In this document: positions 1 through 14,400 of the stretch, one piece after another
Numbering within the stretch: the stretch's first letter is position 1
Layout: the number at the start of each line of letters is the position of its first letter
Assembly: GCA_011800805.1 (NCBI GenBank)
Contig: MPNW01000088.1
Span: forward strand, 32,838 to 96,837
Source of the DNA: Hirudo medicinalis
Lineage: Eukaryota; Annelida; Clitellata; Hirudinida; Hirudinidae
Direction: 5' to 3'
Length of the DNA stretch: 64,000 nucleotides
Notes under the pieces: generated by a model
What the model saw: the letters and a program-made list of their open reading frames with translations, nothing else
What the model was told of the DNA's origin: nothing
Databases searched by the model: none
Translations under genes and position numbers: made by a program

Positions 1-2892
1 ATTTTAAAATAATTTTGCATAATTTGGAGACGAGCATATCTAAAGAATGTTGACATGACGGAAGCTTCAACATGGTTTTATTGATGAATAAGAAAGGGAT
101 GATTAAGAATTACTTGCGATCTTTTCGGTTGATCGTGGATGTCACGTGCATCCCGTACATGTGCGTTTATCTCCAAATAATAATTTGAGAAGTCATTTAA
201 TACTACATGCTCGACTTTTTTAAAGTCTATATTTTAGAGTTTAATTAGGATGTCAATTAATTGTGATTTATTTCATAATTGAATAAATAAAATGCTCTTT
301 TGTTTATAGTTTAAGTCAAGTTTATTGAAAATTTTCTTTATTTCCCTTGTTTATAGTTCAATTTTTAAAAGTTTTTTTCATCTGGTTCAATGGTTTGTCC
401 GATTTTCCAAATAATTTGAATATCCGATTAAATAATTAAGTGTGATAATATTATTAGCAAGTGTTAATCACATTTATTATGACAATAAAAGCGAATAAAT
501 AAACTAATGTGATGATTAAGAAATTCTTATTTATTTCAATTTGTTACAAGTCTCTTTTTGAAAGCAACTTGGTGAGATGTGTTTTCTTTGATGATTTTCA
601 TGGCGTGTCGGTAAAAGACTTAAATGGGGTCATCTTTACTGTGTCTTTTCCGACGCCAGGTCGCCTTTCCACCTAGAGGAACGTGAAATATAATATGCTA
701 ATATTACTATATTCTAATAATAATACTCTATTCCCAGACATCTTAATATGATAATATGTTGATAATTTATGACATTTATGTTTATTCGAAAAATTTAATT
801 CGCATTAAAACATTAAATTCGCATATTTTTCCATTTATTTTTGCATCCACTTACAAATTCATAAGAACAAATCGACTTTCGATCTTTTTCTTCCGATAAT
901 TTCAGTTATTTTATAAAATGTGATTAAATACCACCTCGAATTTTCAATTTAATGATTTAATTTAACAATTTAATTTGGTCCTTATTAATTTAATTAAAAT
1001 TCCTCTATTATAAAACTTATTCATAATTATAAACTTTAACAACATAAACGACGTTTTTTTGCATGCTCTGAATCATAAACTGTTGAATTTTTTGTTTACA
1101 CCTGTCGTGTTCGTCGTGTGAGGGGCGCATATGTCCAGCCATAAAAGCAAGGAGTGCATGACTGCTTTGTGTTGCTTTTTATTGAATTTTTATTTTTTTA
1201 ACTTCTAGAATGCGTCCATCTCTTCAAGGATTGTCTACAGGTGAGCTTATGTTCATCGTAATTGAATTCACCCTTCCACTCATCCACTTAGTACGTCAAC
1301 AAAACTACAAAGATATTCGCAAAGGTTTAATATTTCTTTTTTTTCTCCTTTACACTGCAAATAAATAAATAATCTCTTGTTGGTTGCACATTTTTACGCG
1401 AACGTTTAAACTACGAACGAATCAACTTTCATTCTACCGTAAAATGAGAATATCCGGCTAAAGAAGAGTTGCTTTCATAAAAATATTACCATCACCATAA
1501 CTACATCACTGAATATACTACCATTACTGAACCAATAATTTCTTTTAACTTGCATAAAGATCAGCATAATAAATTAAAATAAATAAGAAATATCATCGAT
1601 TTAAAGTGTTGAACTACATTGATTACATATTGATGCATATTTTCTTGTGGAGGGCTCTTGCCTCTTGGAGTCAGGATGCAGGCCAACCGTTCTTTTATAC
1701 AAAATTCAAATTCTCCTCTAAATATCAATATATATATCAGTTTATATTATTTAGCTAATTATCATTCTTTAACTATTTAATGGTTTTCGATGACGGTGTT
1801 TATTTTAACATCATTTGTGATTTGATGACGGTTGTCCATTCTCAAGCTATAAGGAAATTCTTCCACATGTTCTTTCTTGATGAAAATGGCAGCGTTTTGG
1901 TCCAGAATTTGAATCGTTAAGAATCTACAATTGTTGCTATGAAATTATACCCTAATTCAATTATGTGTTGTCACCAAAGTTTGTGTGACATCTCAAGGCA
2001 ATCTCACGAAATGAATTTCGCACCTTTAAATATAAAACTCGATCTTTGCAGTTTTATTTCTTGCTCTTATTTGAGGACTTCAATATTTTACAATATTTAA
2101 TACACAAATATTAGTAAGTTGTACATTAATGATTACAAATAATACTCGTAAAATAGAATATTTTATTGTTTTGGAAATAGATTTTGGTTATCCAAATAAT
2201 CCATTAATATGGATTAAATAAATAAGTATGGTAATCGTTAAATTGACTTCTAACAGTTTTTCGTTTCTCAAATTACTGTTCAAGTATAAAAGAAAATTTT
2301 TAATTGAGGAATGCCAGTTAAATTAAAATAATATTTGAGTAATATAATTATATGTATTATGTATTAGATTCGTAATTATATTATATTGTTTATCATAATA
2401 ATATTATCATGAAAAATTATAATATATTATTACTATTAAAAAGAATAATATCGCCAGCACGGACGAACATTATACTACATTACACTAAAGCAAAGCAAGT
2501 AAAATTCATCAAAACCCTAAAAACATGCATCCCAACATCCAAATCTTGATGTCAACACAAAAATAATCTTCAAGCACTTTGAAAGTCACTGCATTTTGAG
2601 TATTATAATCTAAACGTAATTTGTTCAATGATGTAAAAATTATAGTATTATATTATGATAAGTTAATATAATAATTTAATAAAATATTGTAGATAAATAT
2701 ATGTATTTATGTTAAAAAAACATTAAAACATTAGACCAGCATACATCACAGTACAGCCAAATGACCACATGCATCAGGCAATGACAGAGTGTCATTGTCA
2801 TCGCTATTGGCGAAAAAGCTTCTTATTCCTAACAAAAGCCTCGATTGGAAACAAAGGATCTCAATCCAGAAAGCACGTTGCCACGGGCCAGC

Positions 2893-3271
2893 TGTAGAAC
2901 TCCGATGCAATGATGCAATAAACTCGCCTTGTTAGGATCGGAAGACAATGAATAATCAATCTTCAATGTGCTTGATATGTTTCTAGTAGAAGAGTGAGAG
3001 GATTGGGGAGGAGTGAAGTTCAACTCGAGTTATGCCATATGGCGCTCTTGATTGCTTTTATCCATTTCTGTATTTATCCAATCGTGAATTTAAAAAAAGT
3101 TTTGCAAATGGTTGATGTGCCGAAATCATTGCAAAAATTTTCAAGATTCATTCAATTTTCAAAACATCTAGATGATGTCAATTTCTCTTTATTCGTTGCA
3201 GTATCTCACTATAACGATTACAGTTGTAGAACTCCAATGCAATGATGCAATAAACCAATAAACTCGCCTTG
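2893..3271 (+). repeat. short direct repeat pair
   Basis: A motif beginning TGTAGAACTCC and ending CTCGCCTTG occurs at 2893-2931 and again at 3225-3271. The second copy carries a small internal duplication of the CAATAAA part. The copies are about 330 bp apart in the same orientation. This is probably debris of a dispersed repeat rather than a functional site. Confidence 0.6.
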
Positions 3272-6009
3272 ATAAGCGATGTCTTCTTAACTAAATCGTA
3301 ATTTAAGGTGTTTTTGGATAGGAATAGCTTATTCCCAAGGACGCTTGTGGCGCAAGCTGGGTTGCAAACATGACTTCAAGCAGTAGGACTGTTCCTTTAG
3401 CGTCACATGCAGAAATGAAATCCTCTGAACTAACCAGGATCCCTAAGAAATATTTTTTCTGAAAAACATACGTCGATAGCTTTATTGTTTTGTAATATAA
3501 TTACTGTCATTAATTTTGATTAAAACATCATAATTTTAATAATGGCGACAATTAAACAACTAAAAGTTATTTCATTTAAAATTATGCTCCAAATTCTGAA
3601 AAATCCTCATTTGTTAAAATGAAAGTAATTATTATGTAACGTCACCCGAAATAACTAAACCATCTAATTTTTGTGGAGACACATTTAAATTAATGTTCCA
3701 ATCTAAAAATGAAAAATTGTTAAAAAACGTCTTAATGTTTAAAGAAATACTTAAATTTAACGTTATTTAACGCTAATTAAATGGTTGTAATTGAAATTAC
3801 ATCATTATCATCACTAACCATCTTTTACCCGAAAGATTACATGCTGAGCATATCCCGGAGAGGCGAGGGCTCAGATCAGAAGCCAAAGGTTCCCTCGACA
3901 AGTCAGTTCGACGTGCGACGTGCGGGATAGCAGGTCCACCGACATTGTTGGCCCGCAAATCTTGAAGTGACACCCCTTCTATTAGCAACACCGATTCGGC
4001 AGGGTTTCACAATGCCTTAAAACTCTTCAAGAAAAGTTAGTCTCAATCTTGAAATGGTCTTGAAGTTCTATTGGAATGGAAAGTTCTATTAAAATAATAG
4101 CATAGTATAATATAAAGTAGTGTCGTCACATTCGGATTCATTATCATGACATCATTACATAGAGTATGGTTTAAAATATTTTAGATGTGTCATGCATTAC
4201 ATATTAATTACGTATTTCTTACATATAAATATCACTTTATATACAAGCTGAATTTCTTTACTACAAAATGTCTTCAAGTTAAACGATTAATCAATCATTC
4301 AAATTTGGGGCAACTAAAGGGAAAAATGTAACTGAATATTATAAAAATATGAAATGTTTGTTGGGAATCACTTAATTTTAAATCTGCTTAATAAATATGC
4401 TCTTACCAGCATAAAAAATTTCACAGGAATATACTTTTAAAATATTTGTGCGCATGTTACTTGTAATCATATCGGAAAGAGGTGTGGGCAAGTCATCTGT
4501 TTGTTTTAATTTATGACTTGCGTTTCATTAGCTATTCAGTACAGGCAAGTCACAAAAGCGAATCAAGGTAATATCCACTACAAAATATAAATTATGGAAT
4601 GCTAACTTTAAGGAATGTCGAACATATCACAAACGTATTCATAACGTCATCATCATTGTGGTTGGCCATTTGCACTTCTTTTAACATGAGATGTATGTCT
4701 TAATTGAACATATCTTCAACAATAAGTTATAATATATTTATTCATTTTTACTAAACTTTATTATTCAACGATTAAACGTTTACTGAGAAATATTTGTAGA
4801 GCTTCTTAATCTTTGAGTATATACAAATATACACTTATACGTACTCGTGAATATGTTAAGCATGCAGAATTAAAATAACCTCACATTAAACGGTTGTTAG
4901 ATATGCAGATAAATATCTAGGTTGTAAATATAAATAACTAATCTAAATAATAAGTTACATGTTAATGACTTCTTAATGTACATGGATTTAATACGAAGCA
5001 GAGCATGTGAGCAATATGATGGATTCCTAGCTATATAAGTCTTCTTAATCTCGTCTCTTGCTGCTTCTCGCCTTCAAAGGAGAGATGGTAAAATGTGAAG
5101 TTGACTTGATTTATTGCCGAATGTTCTTTTATTAAATGACGACTCGAAAAACTAGGAGCTTTGTCATCGTAATTTTATAGCGAGCGAAGATTATTAATTT
5201 AGTTCGATTCCTGGTAAATGAACACATTTTATTTCCAACTTTGGAGAAATTTTGCTTCTGGCACAACTAAAGCGTTAAATCAGAACAACCGTATGTTTGT
5301 TTGAAAGAAAGGATAGCTACGTTTAATAATATTAAGGCAGAAAAGTGCTGCCTCATTTGATGACATTTTGTGAAGTGAAAAACGTAAGTCTATTTCAGTT
5401 GCTATTGACTAATATTTTAAATGCTTGACTAACCCTTAAAAACCTTGTCCTCGTGACTACAAAACTTTTAATAATCAAGATATTAACGACAGAATAATAT
5501 TTGACGTTTTGTTTGAAATTTATTCAAAGCACATCATCCGAAGATGATGAGGATAAAGTCATATTCGTTTTTGACAATGAAAATATTGGTTTTTGAAATA
5601 TTTGCTAAATGTGGCGCATTCTCAAAACCCAAAAGAAATGAATGTTTATTTAAAATAACAATCGTTAAGATGGGCGAGTTTAATTAAAATATTGTTATAA
5701 ATATTTAACATTAATTATTATTAATAACACAAAGGTAAACATGTATCTAGTTGTGACCCTCGATGTAAATTAATGTCTTTTTCGGAAACGTTTCATGTCA
5801 TCTTAAAAAAATATTTCACCATAATTTCAGATGATGTCTTGATATTTAATTAATATTTAAAACGTCTAATCCACCGCGAACAAATGCAGAGAAATAAGAA
5901 TTTTGATGTTATGAAATTTAATTATTGTGTTTTATGGAGGCTTTTCGATGCATGAAGTGCTGCAGGGGGCAAAGCGTGCACGCTGGCATTCAGTAAAAGG
6001 AAGTAATAC

Positions 6010-6922
6010 ACAGTCATACTCAGCACCCCATGACGCTTTGAATTCCTTTCTTTTCGATTCAGTCCGTCAGATCTTCATATTATTCATTCGACATCGTTCT
6101 ATCCATCTCAACTCCAAATAAGCTCCATTTAAGATATATTCAAGTTCTTAGTTTGGGATATAAATTTGGAGTTTCATGAATTATAAGGTGCAATGAGATG
6201 AAGTTCGTGGAGCAGAGGATTGCAAACAGGAAGCTAAGTTCGAGTGTGCACAACTGTGGCAAACTTAACAAGGCGTACGAATAGCGAACGCTTGAGTGTA
6301 TGTATGGTTGAATGAGTGAACTAGTGAATGAACGAGTGAGTGAGAGCGAGAATAAATGAAATCCTCCTTCATGTCTCATCCCACCTCAAAACTCAGTACG
6401 TGACGCAGGTTCGAAAAAAGTAAGAAAATGATTTACTGCTGCTTGCTTATTCTTTGCACTGTACTCCCATGGGGTAGTTGAGTAGGGTGATGATAATGAT
6501 GAAACATCCCAATAATTTCACCCCGACGTAATTGAGGTATTTTATGATTGGAGTTTTCACTTTAAGACAACAAATTTATACTCGCTAAATATTATTAATG
6601 ATCACGCTTTTCAATCAATTTCACAAAATGGATTTATTTAATTATACTTAAAGTGATGAATGTTAAATAAAACCCACTTCATATCTAAATAACAACTCAA
6701 TAATTTTTCGCAAAAGTAATCAGCAACAATAACAACAATAATAATGATGATGATAATAATAATAAATATTTCGGAAGAATTGAACCTCCTGCATTTGTAT
6801 TTCGTGGTGAGTCTACGAAAGTAAGTGAAAATCTTTTTGTGTAAATGATTCATTCATTGCCCATATTTTCTACTTCCACGATTAATACAGTCATATTCAG
6901 CACCCCCTGACGCTTTGAATTC
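6010..6922 (+). repeat. 36-bp direct repeat pair at 6010-6045 and 6887-6922
   Basis: The same 36 bases (ACAGTCAT... to ...CTTTGAATTC) occur twice, 877 bp apart, with two mismatches. No coding meaning is visible. Either these are copies of a dispersed repeat edge or a local duplication. Confidence 0.65.
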
Positions 6923-7355
6923 ACAATGGCGATGTAAAAACAAATTTTACTTAATTAATAAAGTCTCACAGTGCGCATAGATGTTTAAAGATTTACAAAT
7001 AAAAAAATTGTGATGAAACTCTTTAATTACACCATCATTACGAGGCAGGCAGTAATAAGACTCAGTAAGAAATAAGTAATGAAGGAAGGCTGAGTAGAAA
7101 TGAGATGGAATTTATGTGGATTCCTGGCTTAGAATAATCTCCTTCGTCCACCAATCACAACAAGTAAACTCATAAGGTCAAAGGCCACGAATCTTTCAAG
7201 CCATCGAACGTCTTGTTGATCGACGGATGATTTTATAATCGGATGCTGGTGAACGAATAGCTATATGGAATGTAAGAATAGGAGTCCCATCAATTTACCA
7301 TCATCACCATCAAAACACAATCGTCATTGTTATCAACGTCAATGTCTGGGTTTTT

Positions 7356-7450
7356 ATATTATTATTATTGTTTTTAATTTTAATGTTGTTGTTGTTATTA
7401 TTATTATTATTAATACTAATATAAACAATAATATTATTATTATTATTAAT
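7356..7450. repeat. ATT/TTA-rich microsatellite
   Basis: Interrupted (ATT)n and (GTT)n trinucleotide repeats. The 70-codon open frame across it is simple sequence and is not a gene. Confidence 0.7.
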
Positions 7451-8338
7451 CTCGGCGCGGGCTCATTATTTACATAAAACATATTTATGCAAATTACATA
7501 AATCTCTTTTTTTCTTCTTAAAAACTATAAGTCCTCCATAAAATAATTACACGTTATTCATCATGTTAAACTTAGTTATAGTGAAGGTGGTGATGATTTC
7601 ATAATGATGACGATCTGACTTCTTCAATCTCCACGAAGTAAATTTTATTGCACGGATGTCTGTGCTTCCTATAAATACCACCTCTCCGTCAAAGCAATGA
7701 TTGAATGAATAATAAATGGTCGAGGGAACATCCACTGAAGAATTTTCTATCTACAAATTTGTATCATCGTCATTCTCAAATAATTATTTTCTTATATAAA
7801 GCGAAGTTGAATGCTCCTACGCTTTTACAGTGAAACAAATTGGAGTGAATTAAAAAAACATGTTGACATGTTTGACCACAAAAATGAATATAATGAGACG
7901 TGGATAATTATAGAGTGAATGTACTGAAGCATGGATAATAATAGAATGAATGTACTGATGCATGGGCCAAGGAGTAAAACTACAGGTGTGAAATAATTGG
8001 AACACGTCCATAAGACTTCAATATCTGGAATGTCTCGAAGATCGATGGATGGACTGACAATTAATTAGCATACTAAGATATTTTATTAATGTTAAGGAAA
8101 TAACGCAACCATTTAGTTAAACTTTTAATTTGCATTTTCCAGAAATGACTGAGAGGAAGATTATGAAGAAAATGGTCACGTTGGTGTTTGAATGGATTTG
8201 AAGAACTATTCCCAATTTGAAACCACAGACCATTCCTTCGTTGAATTGAAAGATTTTAAATCATAAAATCCGAACAATAAATCAAGCTATCGTGTCTGCT
8301 GCAACAACCTAAGGGCGCCATATTTGTCAAGCAGGAGC

Positions 8339-8487
8339 ATGCTCGGTCGTGCCGGAAGTGAAGCCAGGGCAGCATTTCCGGTCTGCTGGTTTCGTAGCGA
8401 TTTGGTGTTTTTGGTTCTAATTTTGTTCTTCATTACCTTGGAAGCTATAGTTCTTGCTCCTGTCTACTGGAATTCATCTAACCCTAT
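8339..8487 (+). CDS. ephrin exon 1: signal peptide and first strand of the receptor-binding domain
   Basis: The ATG at 8339 is the first in-frame start after a stop at 8264. The frame encodes an Arg/Ala-rich N-terminus, a strongly hydrophobic core (LVFLVLILFF) and then APVYWNSSNP, the hallmark opening of mature ephrins. It ends at a consensus GTGAGT donor in phase 2, leaving AT. Exon 2 starts with A, so the junction codon is ATA (Ile), which fits the family pattern of Pro followed by a variable residue and Phe. Confidence 0.87.
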
Positions 8488-11400
8488 GTGAGTGTAATTT
8501 TTCTTTTACTATCTGGGGGTTGTTGTTGATGATGACGACGGTGACGTTGATGATGATGATGATGATGACGACGATGATGATGATGATACATCACGGAAAT
8601 CCAATAAGGGTTTCTTCATTTTCAAATTGATTACCAAGATCAAAATTTAGTCACGAGTAAAAACTGTCCATATAATAATCAGCATCATTTTCACAAAACC
8701 AATTTAAACGGTGCAGTTCATAATATATCATTGTTATTAATAATATTAGGCATGCTTATTAGCCTAAGTGAAACTTGCGCTCTCTAGATACTCTAAAAAT
8801 CTCCTCATGAGGCTAATCATATATTTCTATTGTGATGTTTGGTTAATGATGACTGGCGTTTATCACCTTGATCTCATGAGTCATAAGGATCTTTACCAAA
8901 GACAAATATTCATTACATTAATCATTCAAAAATTATTAATTAGAGAAATTTATATTTCGCGCTCGAGTTATCGATCGCCTTTGTTATTAAAGGAGATAAT
9001 TCCCGGTAAACCGTAAAGAGTAACGACTCAATATAATTCAATTCTGAAGTTTTATTTAACAGTTAGAATATTTAATTTAATAACACTTTATTAAATATGT
9101 TTATGCAATGTTTTCATGCTTAGTTATTGGAATCCTAGCTTAAAGTCTATAATTGTATGGTAAATGGCAAACGGAGATGTACTTAAATGAAAGGAAATTC
9201 TAACTGAATGAGGACAGATAAATCATAATAATTGACATAGTTATCCTTGGTAAAGTTATTTATTCTTTGAACCTTAATTTTATGCCTTTTATGCTCCATA
9301 GTTTTTGTTTTTGTTCTGTCAATGAAAGCTTGGATATCAGTCACTCACCATTCATTTTTAGCGGCTAATTAGGTTCGTTTTGTGCAACCCCAATCCGTCT
9401 TGCGATGAGCATTGTTCAATTTTTTTATTTCCAGCTTCATTAAATCACACTGAAGAATCTTTTGTGCAGAATCTCCCTTGCAACCAAACCAAAATGTTTA
9501 CAGCATTCTTAAAATGAAGTTTGAGGAGATTTTAAGAAAATGGATCCGTGGATTTTATAATTAAATACATTTATTGAATTCACCTGCATTCCTCGTACAA
9601 TTCTCATTGACTACGTAAATGATAAGTTATAAACCATTATGGTGCATAAAAATAAAAATCGCTTGCAAAATCCTAAAATGCTTTTTTTTAAAATATTATA
9701 TTGCGGCGATAATTTCGTTAGAGAAAGGAGTATTGTTATATAAAAAAGAAACTTTGTAAGCGATTAATGGGTTATAGGTATTAAATGAATTAATAGATGA
9801 ATCACATGCTTGGATTAAATGGGCGCAACGAAAGCACAAACACAAAACACAAATCTTCTGCATCTCATGCTACATCTATTCGTTATCGCAAACAAATCCA
9901 ATTTCAACGTCTGGACCACTTGAGTCAATAGAGAAACCTCTAAATTCTGAATTGGAGAAGTTAAAAAAACTTTCTCAAAAAAACTTAATTTTGAATAGAA
10001 ATTAATTTTCGAATATTGTATTTCGAGTGAAATATTTGATATTCCATTAAATTAATATTTTATTTTATTCAATGTTTAAAGGTCTAATTAATTTGTTATT
10101 TTGAGAGATTGGGATCGCATTCGGTTCATGGATACCTGTTGGAATCGTAGAGACGTAGGAATGCATTTCTTATGTTTATCAAAGAAGATGCACGTTTTCA
10201 CTTACATCGAAGACATCTAAGAAAAATAATCTCATTTGGCGTTGCATTATTAAAGAGAGAAGATTCAATACAAAGGCACCGCGATCTGAACGTTTGATTA
10301 CAATTATTTCAGAGTTCTTGATCCTTAAATCTTTATAAACCTTTTCGCCTACAATTCAGCAACAATGAAAAAATCTTAATTGACAACAATGAAAAAAGGG
10401 CAATTGTGCATTACAATATTGGATTCCCAAGATTACTTCATGAGCAAACTACCAAAAGAGAATTGCATCTCAAGTAATTGGTGAAACTGCGATGAACATG
10501 AAGATTTTATGTTATTGTACATGCAATAGGTGAAAAACATAGCAGCTATAAAAATTCCAACTAAGATAAAAATATCTGATTTGAGGAACCGAGAGTCAAC
10601 TGTAGCAACAACTGCAGTCGAATAGATTTTCTTATTCATTTTGACTGTGAAAGGAAACAAACACATAGATGAACGAAACACTTGGTTTGAGGCAAAAGCA
10701 CTACAAAGTGATTATTACATTGGAGAAGCTCTATATTGTAAACGGCAATGGTGAACCATAGTCGTGTGGAATCGATCACAGCCATTGCTTGTGTACTCTG
10801 GAAGAAGTCTGAGTAAATATTATGAACCCTGAAGAAAAATGGCCTGGTGATATATTTGGTTGAAGAGATGGAAAATGCCAATGATATAAGAACATTATGA
10901 ACTAAGTAATAATAACTGCAAAAATTCAGATTCGTTGGGACGTTTAGCAAAATAAAGAAAATTTTTAAACAGGAGTCATACAACTTTACCAAAGGAACTG
11001 ACTACATGAATATTGAATGGCAAAACTCTACAAATAATATTTAGTCGTCGATCGTACGGCTAAGCGATTCATCGCTAGTTTCAAGTTCCAGTTCGGAACG
11101 TTGTCACAACCAGGAGCACCAGAGCAGAAAGAAGAAAGTGGTTTTTCTCGGTCCTTTGTTCTCATCAGGCACCGCGATTAGAAAAGCCATAAGACTTTGG
11201 CTAAATTTTCCAGAGGATATCCCGATCTCGTTTCACCATGGACCCGCTAAATCTGTAGGTTTTCAAATTTTTCAGCTCAGACAATGCCTCACCTTCGAAT
11301 AGGGACTTTCTCCGAGAGAGGCCACAAAAAAGATGAATTCATGACGGATGTTCTGAGAAACAACACTCTAATAATGAGGGAGTTTCGTAAATTTGGAACA

Positions 11401-14400
11401 GCAATGGCAGAGCAGTTAAAACATGACTGGAGAGAAGCAACCTCAGAGAACCTCTACAAGACTGTAGATAGACTAAGATCCTTTTCCAAAGGAATTTTGC
11501 AATTTGTATTTGTATTTAGCCGATCTTTTGAATGCATTACGTGTCCGAATAGGATGTTAGACGAATAAGAAGGCACTTTTTGTTTTTGGTGTTTATTAAC
11601 GTCCGTTGCATAAGTGGATGATTAGGACGGTGTTCCCGCAACGGGTTTTGAATCCATGCTGAGAGGCGGAAGTCGCGACACATTTTATGACTGATGCCAG
11701 TACCGCCGCATGCAGGAACGCAACCCATTCAGCCAATCTGCATGCCAGGAATGAGTGAGTGGATTGCAGCTGCAATCCCGAAAATTCCACCCAATCAGTA
11801 CATCATATGATTGAAGGCCAGGGCGGCAGCCCTACATTGAGAACTTAGATCTAAACCCACAGGCTCTAAAATATGGTGAGGGATGTCTATCTGTTGTATC
11901 CCTGGGTTACATGATCTAGAAATGCCCAAGAACATGAGAGGCTGTCTGGAACGCACTATCTCATCTCCTGTAAGAGGTCAACAATCTCTGGAACTCTTCA
12001 AACGTCACCTGAAGACTCATCTCTTCAAGATGCCAACTTGAAGCCAGGACAACGAAAACACAAGGCGCCTCTCACGCTATGCATATGACGCCTAACAAAT
12101 TAACTATTATTATGATTATTATTAATTAAAAATTCTTTCTCTCCTCCTTATCTTCATCGTCATCACCTTCACCGTCATTATCACCATCCATCAGATTGAA
12201 TCTTCTCAGCGGGAACCCGAAATTTTGCTCAGCTCTCAGCAGGAAGTCGAAATGCAAAAAGCATTTCCATCTACCTACTCATGTCATACATACCGTTTAG
12301 TTTTCTAGCAAATCTTCATTCACTTGCTTTCATTAATTCTTTCGCTGCCTCATCAAAGTAAACAAACGAGTACGTGAAGTCAATTTATTTGCTAGGTTTA
12401 TTTTAACTACTTGATCACAAGGTCACTCAACTTCATCATCCAAGACATTATCGTCATCTGTATTAGCCTCTCTCTGCGTTTGCAAACTCACGTTTTTAAT
12501 AACATTTGCATTTGCTTATTTTTTATATTTCATAAAGTTTCACTAACCTAATTAGTACAATATGAAATCGTTCATTAAATAATTTTGACAATCGAACCTC
12601 AATTAATCAATAGATAATCTTTCGTTATTTACAAGTTGAGTCCTCACGACCCAGCCCAACCCCTTCTAAGTGTTACTGAATTTGTAGTTTAGTTTTTAGA
12701 ATTTAAGTTGTTGAAGCACAATCAATCCCATCGCTTTTTCTTGAAAGTTCTCTTCTGCTCAAACTTCAATCACTATAAAGACATTTTATTCAACCATTTG
12801 CTGGTTTGTCTTATTTTCATCATTTCACAGTTACTCTCATGAGATAAAAGAAAGATTGATTTGTTTTGGATATTCAAATGCCTTGATTGGAAGCCACCCT
12901 TGTTGCGCCTAGCTCCCGATTCAAGCAGCAGCTTTACATTAATAAATGTTGAAGTTTCTTCCGTTCCATGTTTAGAGTCCGTAATGGACTTCAAATAAAT
13001 AATAATAAATAATCACCTGGGTTACTTGAAGGAACTCCCTTCTGCCTAATATATTCCAATTTCGACCGTTTTGAAACTTTGAACATCATGAAATTTAGCG
13101 TGAATTATTCAGCGAAAATAATTCTTATTCAAAAAGGTTTTCAATTTAATGACTTTAAAACATCATACGTAGATTTGTTTGTTCAACACAAGAGCGTTCA
13201 ACTACTCAAGTAATTCACGGCATCCATCTCTATTGCTTGCACCAGTGTTCCGTTCTTTTTCTCGACCTACTGCTTGTTAATTGAACACAGGTGACTAAAA
13301 ATACTTGTATTTGGTGAAGAGGTTATTGGCGGAAAATAAACACAAGATTTTACCCTGTTTCCCCGAAAATAAGCCCTAGTTAAGATCGTCAGCCGGTATT
13401 TACATAGGTCTTTTGTAATACACGATGATGCATTGAATTATAAAATATTAATATTAGTGTAATATATTATTGGTAATATAAATTATGATTGCTGTAAATA
13501 TCCAAGCGGGTGCCTTTGCACGTCAGATACTATAAACAGACGACCAATCAGAGTAGCAGTTGCATCAGGCTGTCAGGTCTTCTGTAAATCTTCATAACTC
13601 AACACGTCATACGTGTAACTGATTTGGCATTAATTTTTAAAGAGTAATACCGTATTTTGACAAGATGAGTGCACAAATAAAAAGCTATTCCATTTAATAC
13701 AAGAAATGAATCACGGAGCTCTCGTGGGGTAAGAATCTTAACTCTTTCTGTAAAGAGAAGTTGGACATCCGAATGGTCTAAAAATGGCGAATATGATATC
13801 CTCATTCTCCGAGTCTCATTCACCATAAATGAATAAATGTGCCGGTAGATTGTTATACATGAAAATATAAGATATCCCCCGAAAATAAGCCCTACCGCGT
13901 CTTTTGGAGCAAAACTTAACACAAGACCCTCCCTTATTTTCCGGGAAACACGGTAGCAACAATTTACTTCATGCGAAACACTAGAAAGGTGATTTTATGA
14001 ATCCATGAACATTTCATTTTGGGGGGGGGGGGTAGTTTAATAAATTTGATATAACTATTAGATATTATCCGTATCAATTGAGATAGTCATTCAACAAACA
14101 GAAAAATATATTTGAAACGTTTCAAGAAGTTTTAAGATTGGTTAATTGAGCAATAAACTTTTTGGTTCATTTTCTAATTTTCTAACATCGACAAATGTTT
14201 GTATCGTCCGATATGAAAGTAACATCGAAAGATACATTCATATCTCTTTTCACGCTTGAATGATTAACAGTTTGTTTGAAGTAGATTTGATGTAAAATTA
14301 TAATATTATCTTTGTTTTATATAATACAAATACTATAAGCAATATATGTTGCAAAAAAAAACAACAAATATTTTCGTGATATTAACAAACAATATGGCTG

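Larger units (their letters stand above)
1..8338. other. intergenic region upstream of the ephrin gene
   Basis: AT-rich sequence in which I see no exon or recognisable transposon protein. The open frames here are short and low complexity. It holds trinucleotide runs near 6722-6765 and 7356-7450, a duplicated motif at 2893-2931 and 3225-3271, and a 36-bp motif repeated at 6010-6045 and 6887-6922. A locally GC-richer patch lies at 3820-4010 and I could not assign it. The ephrin promoter should lie in the last few hundred bases, but I see no TATA box that I would call. Confidence 0.6.

Noticed and set aside
3797..3991. Minus-strand 64-codon frame in a GC-richer patch
   Set aside because: No domain and no splice sites. 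Probably an old repeat, but no second copy was seen here.
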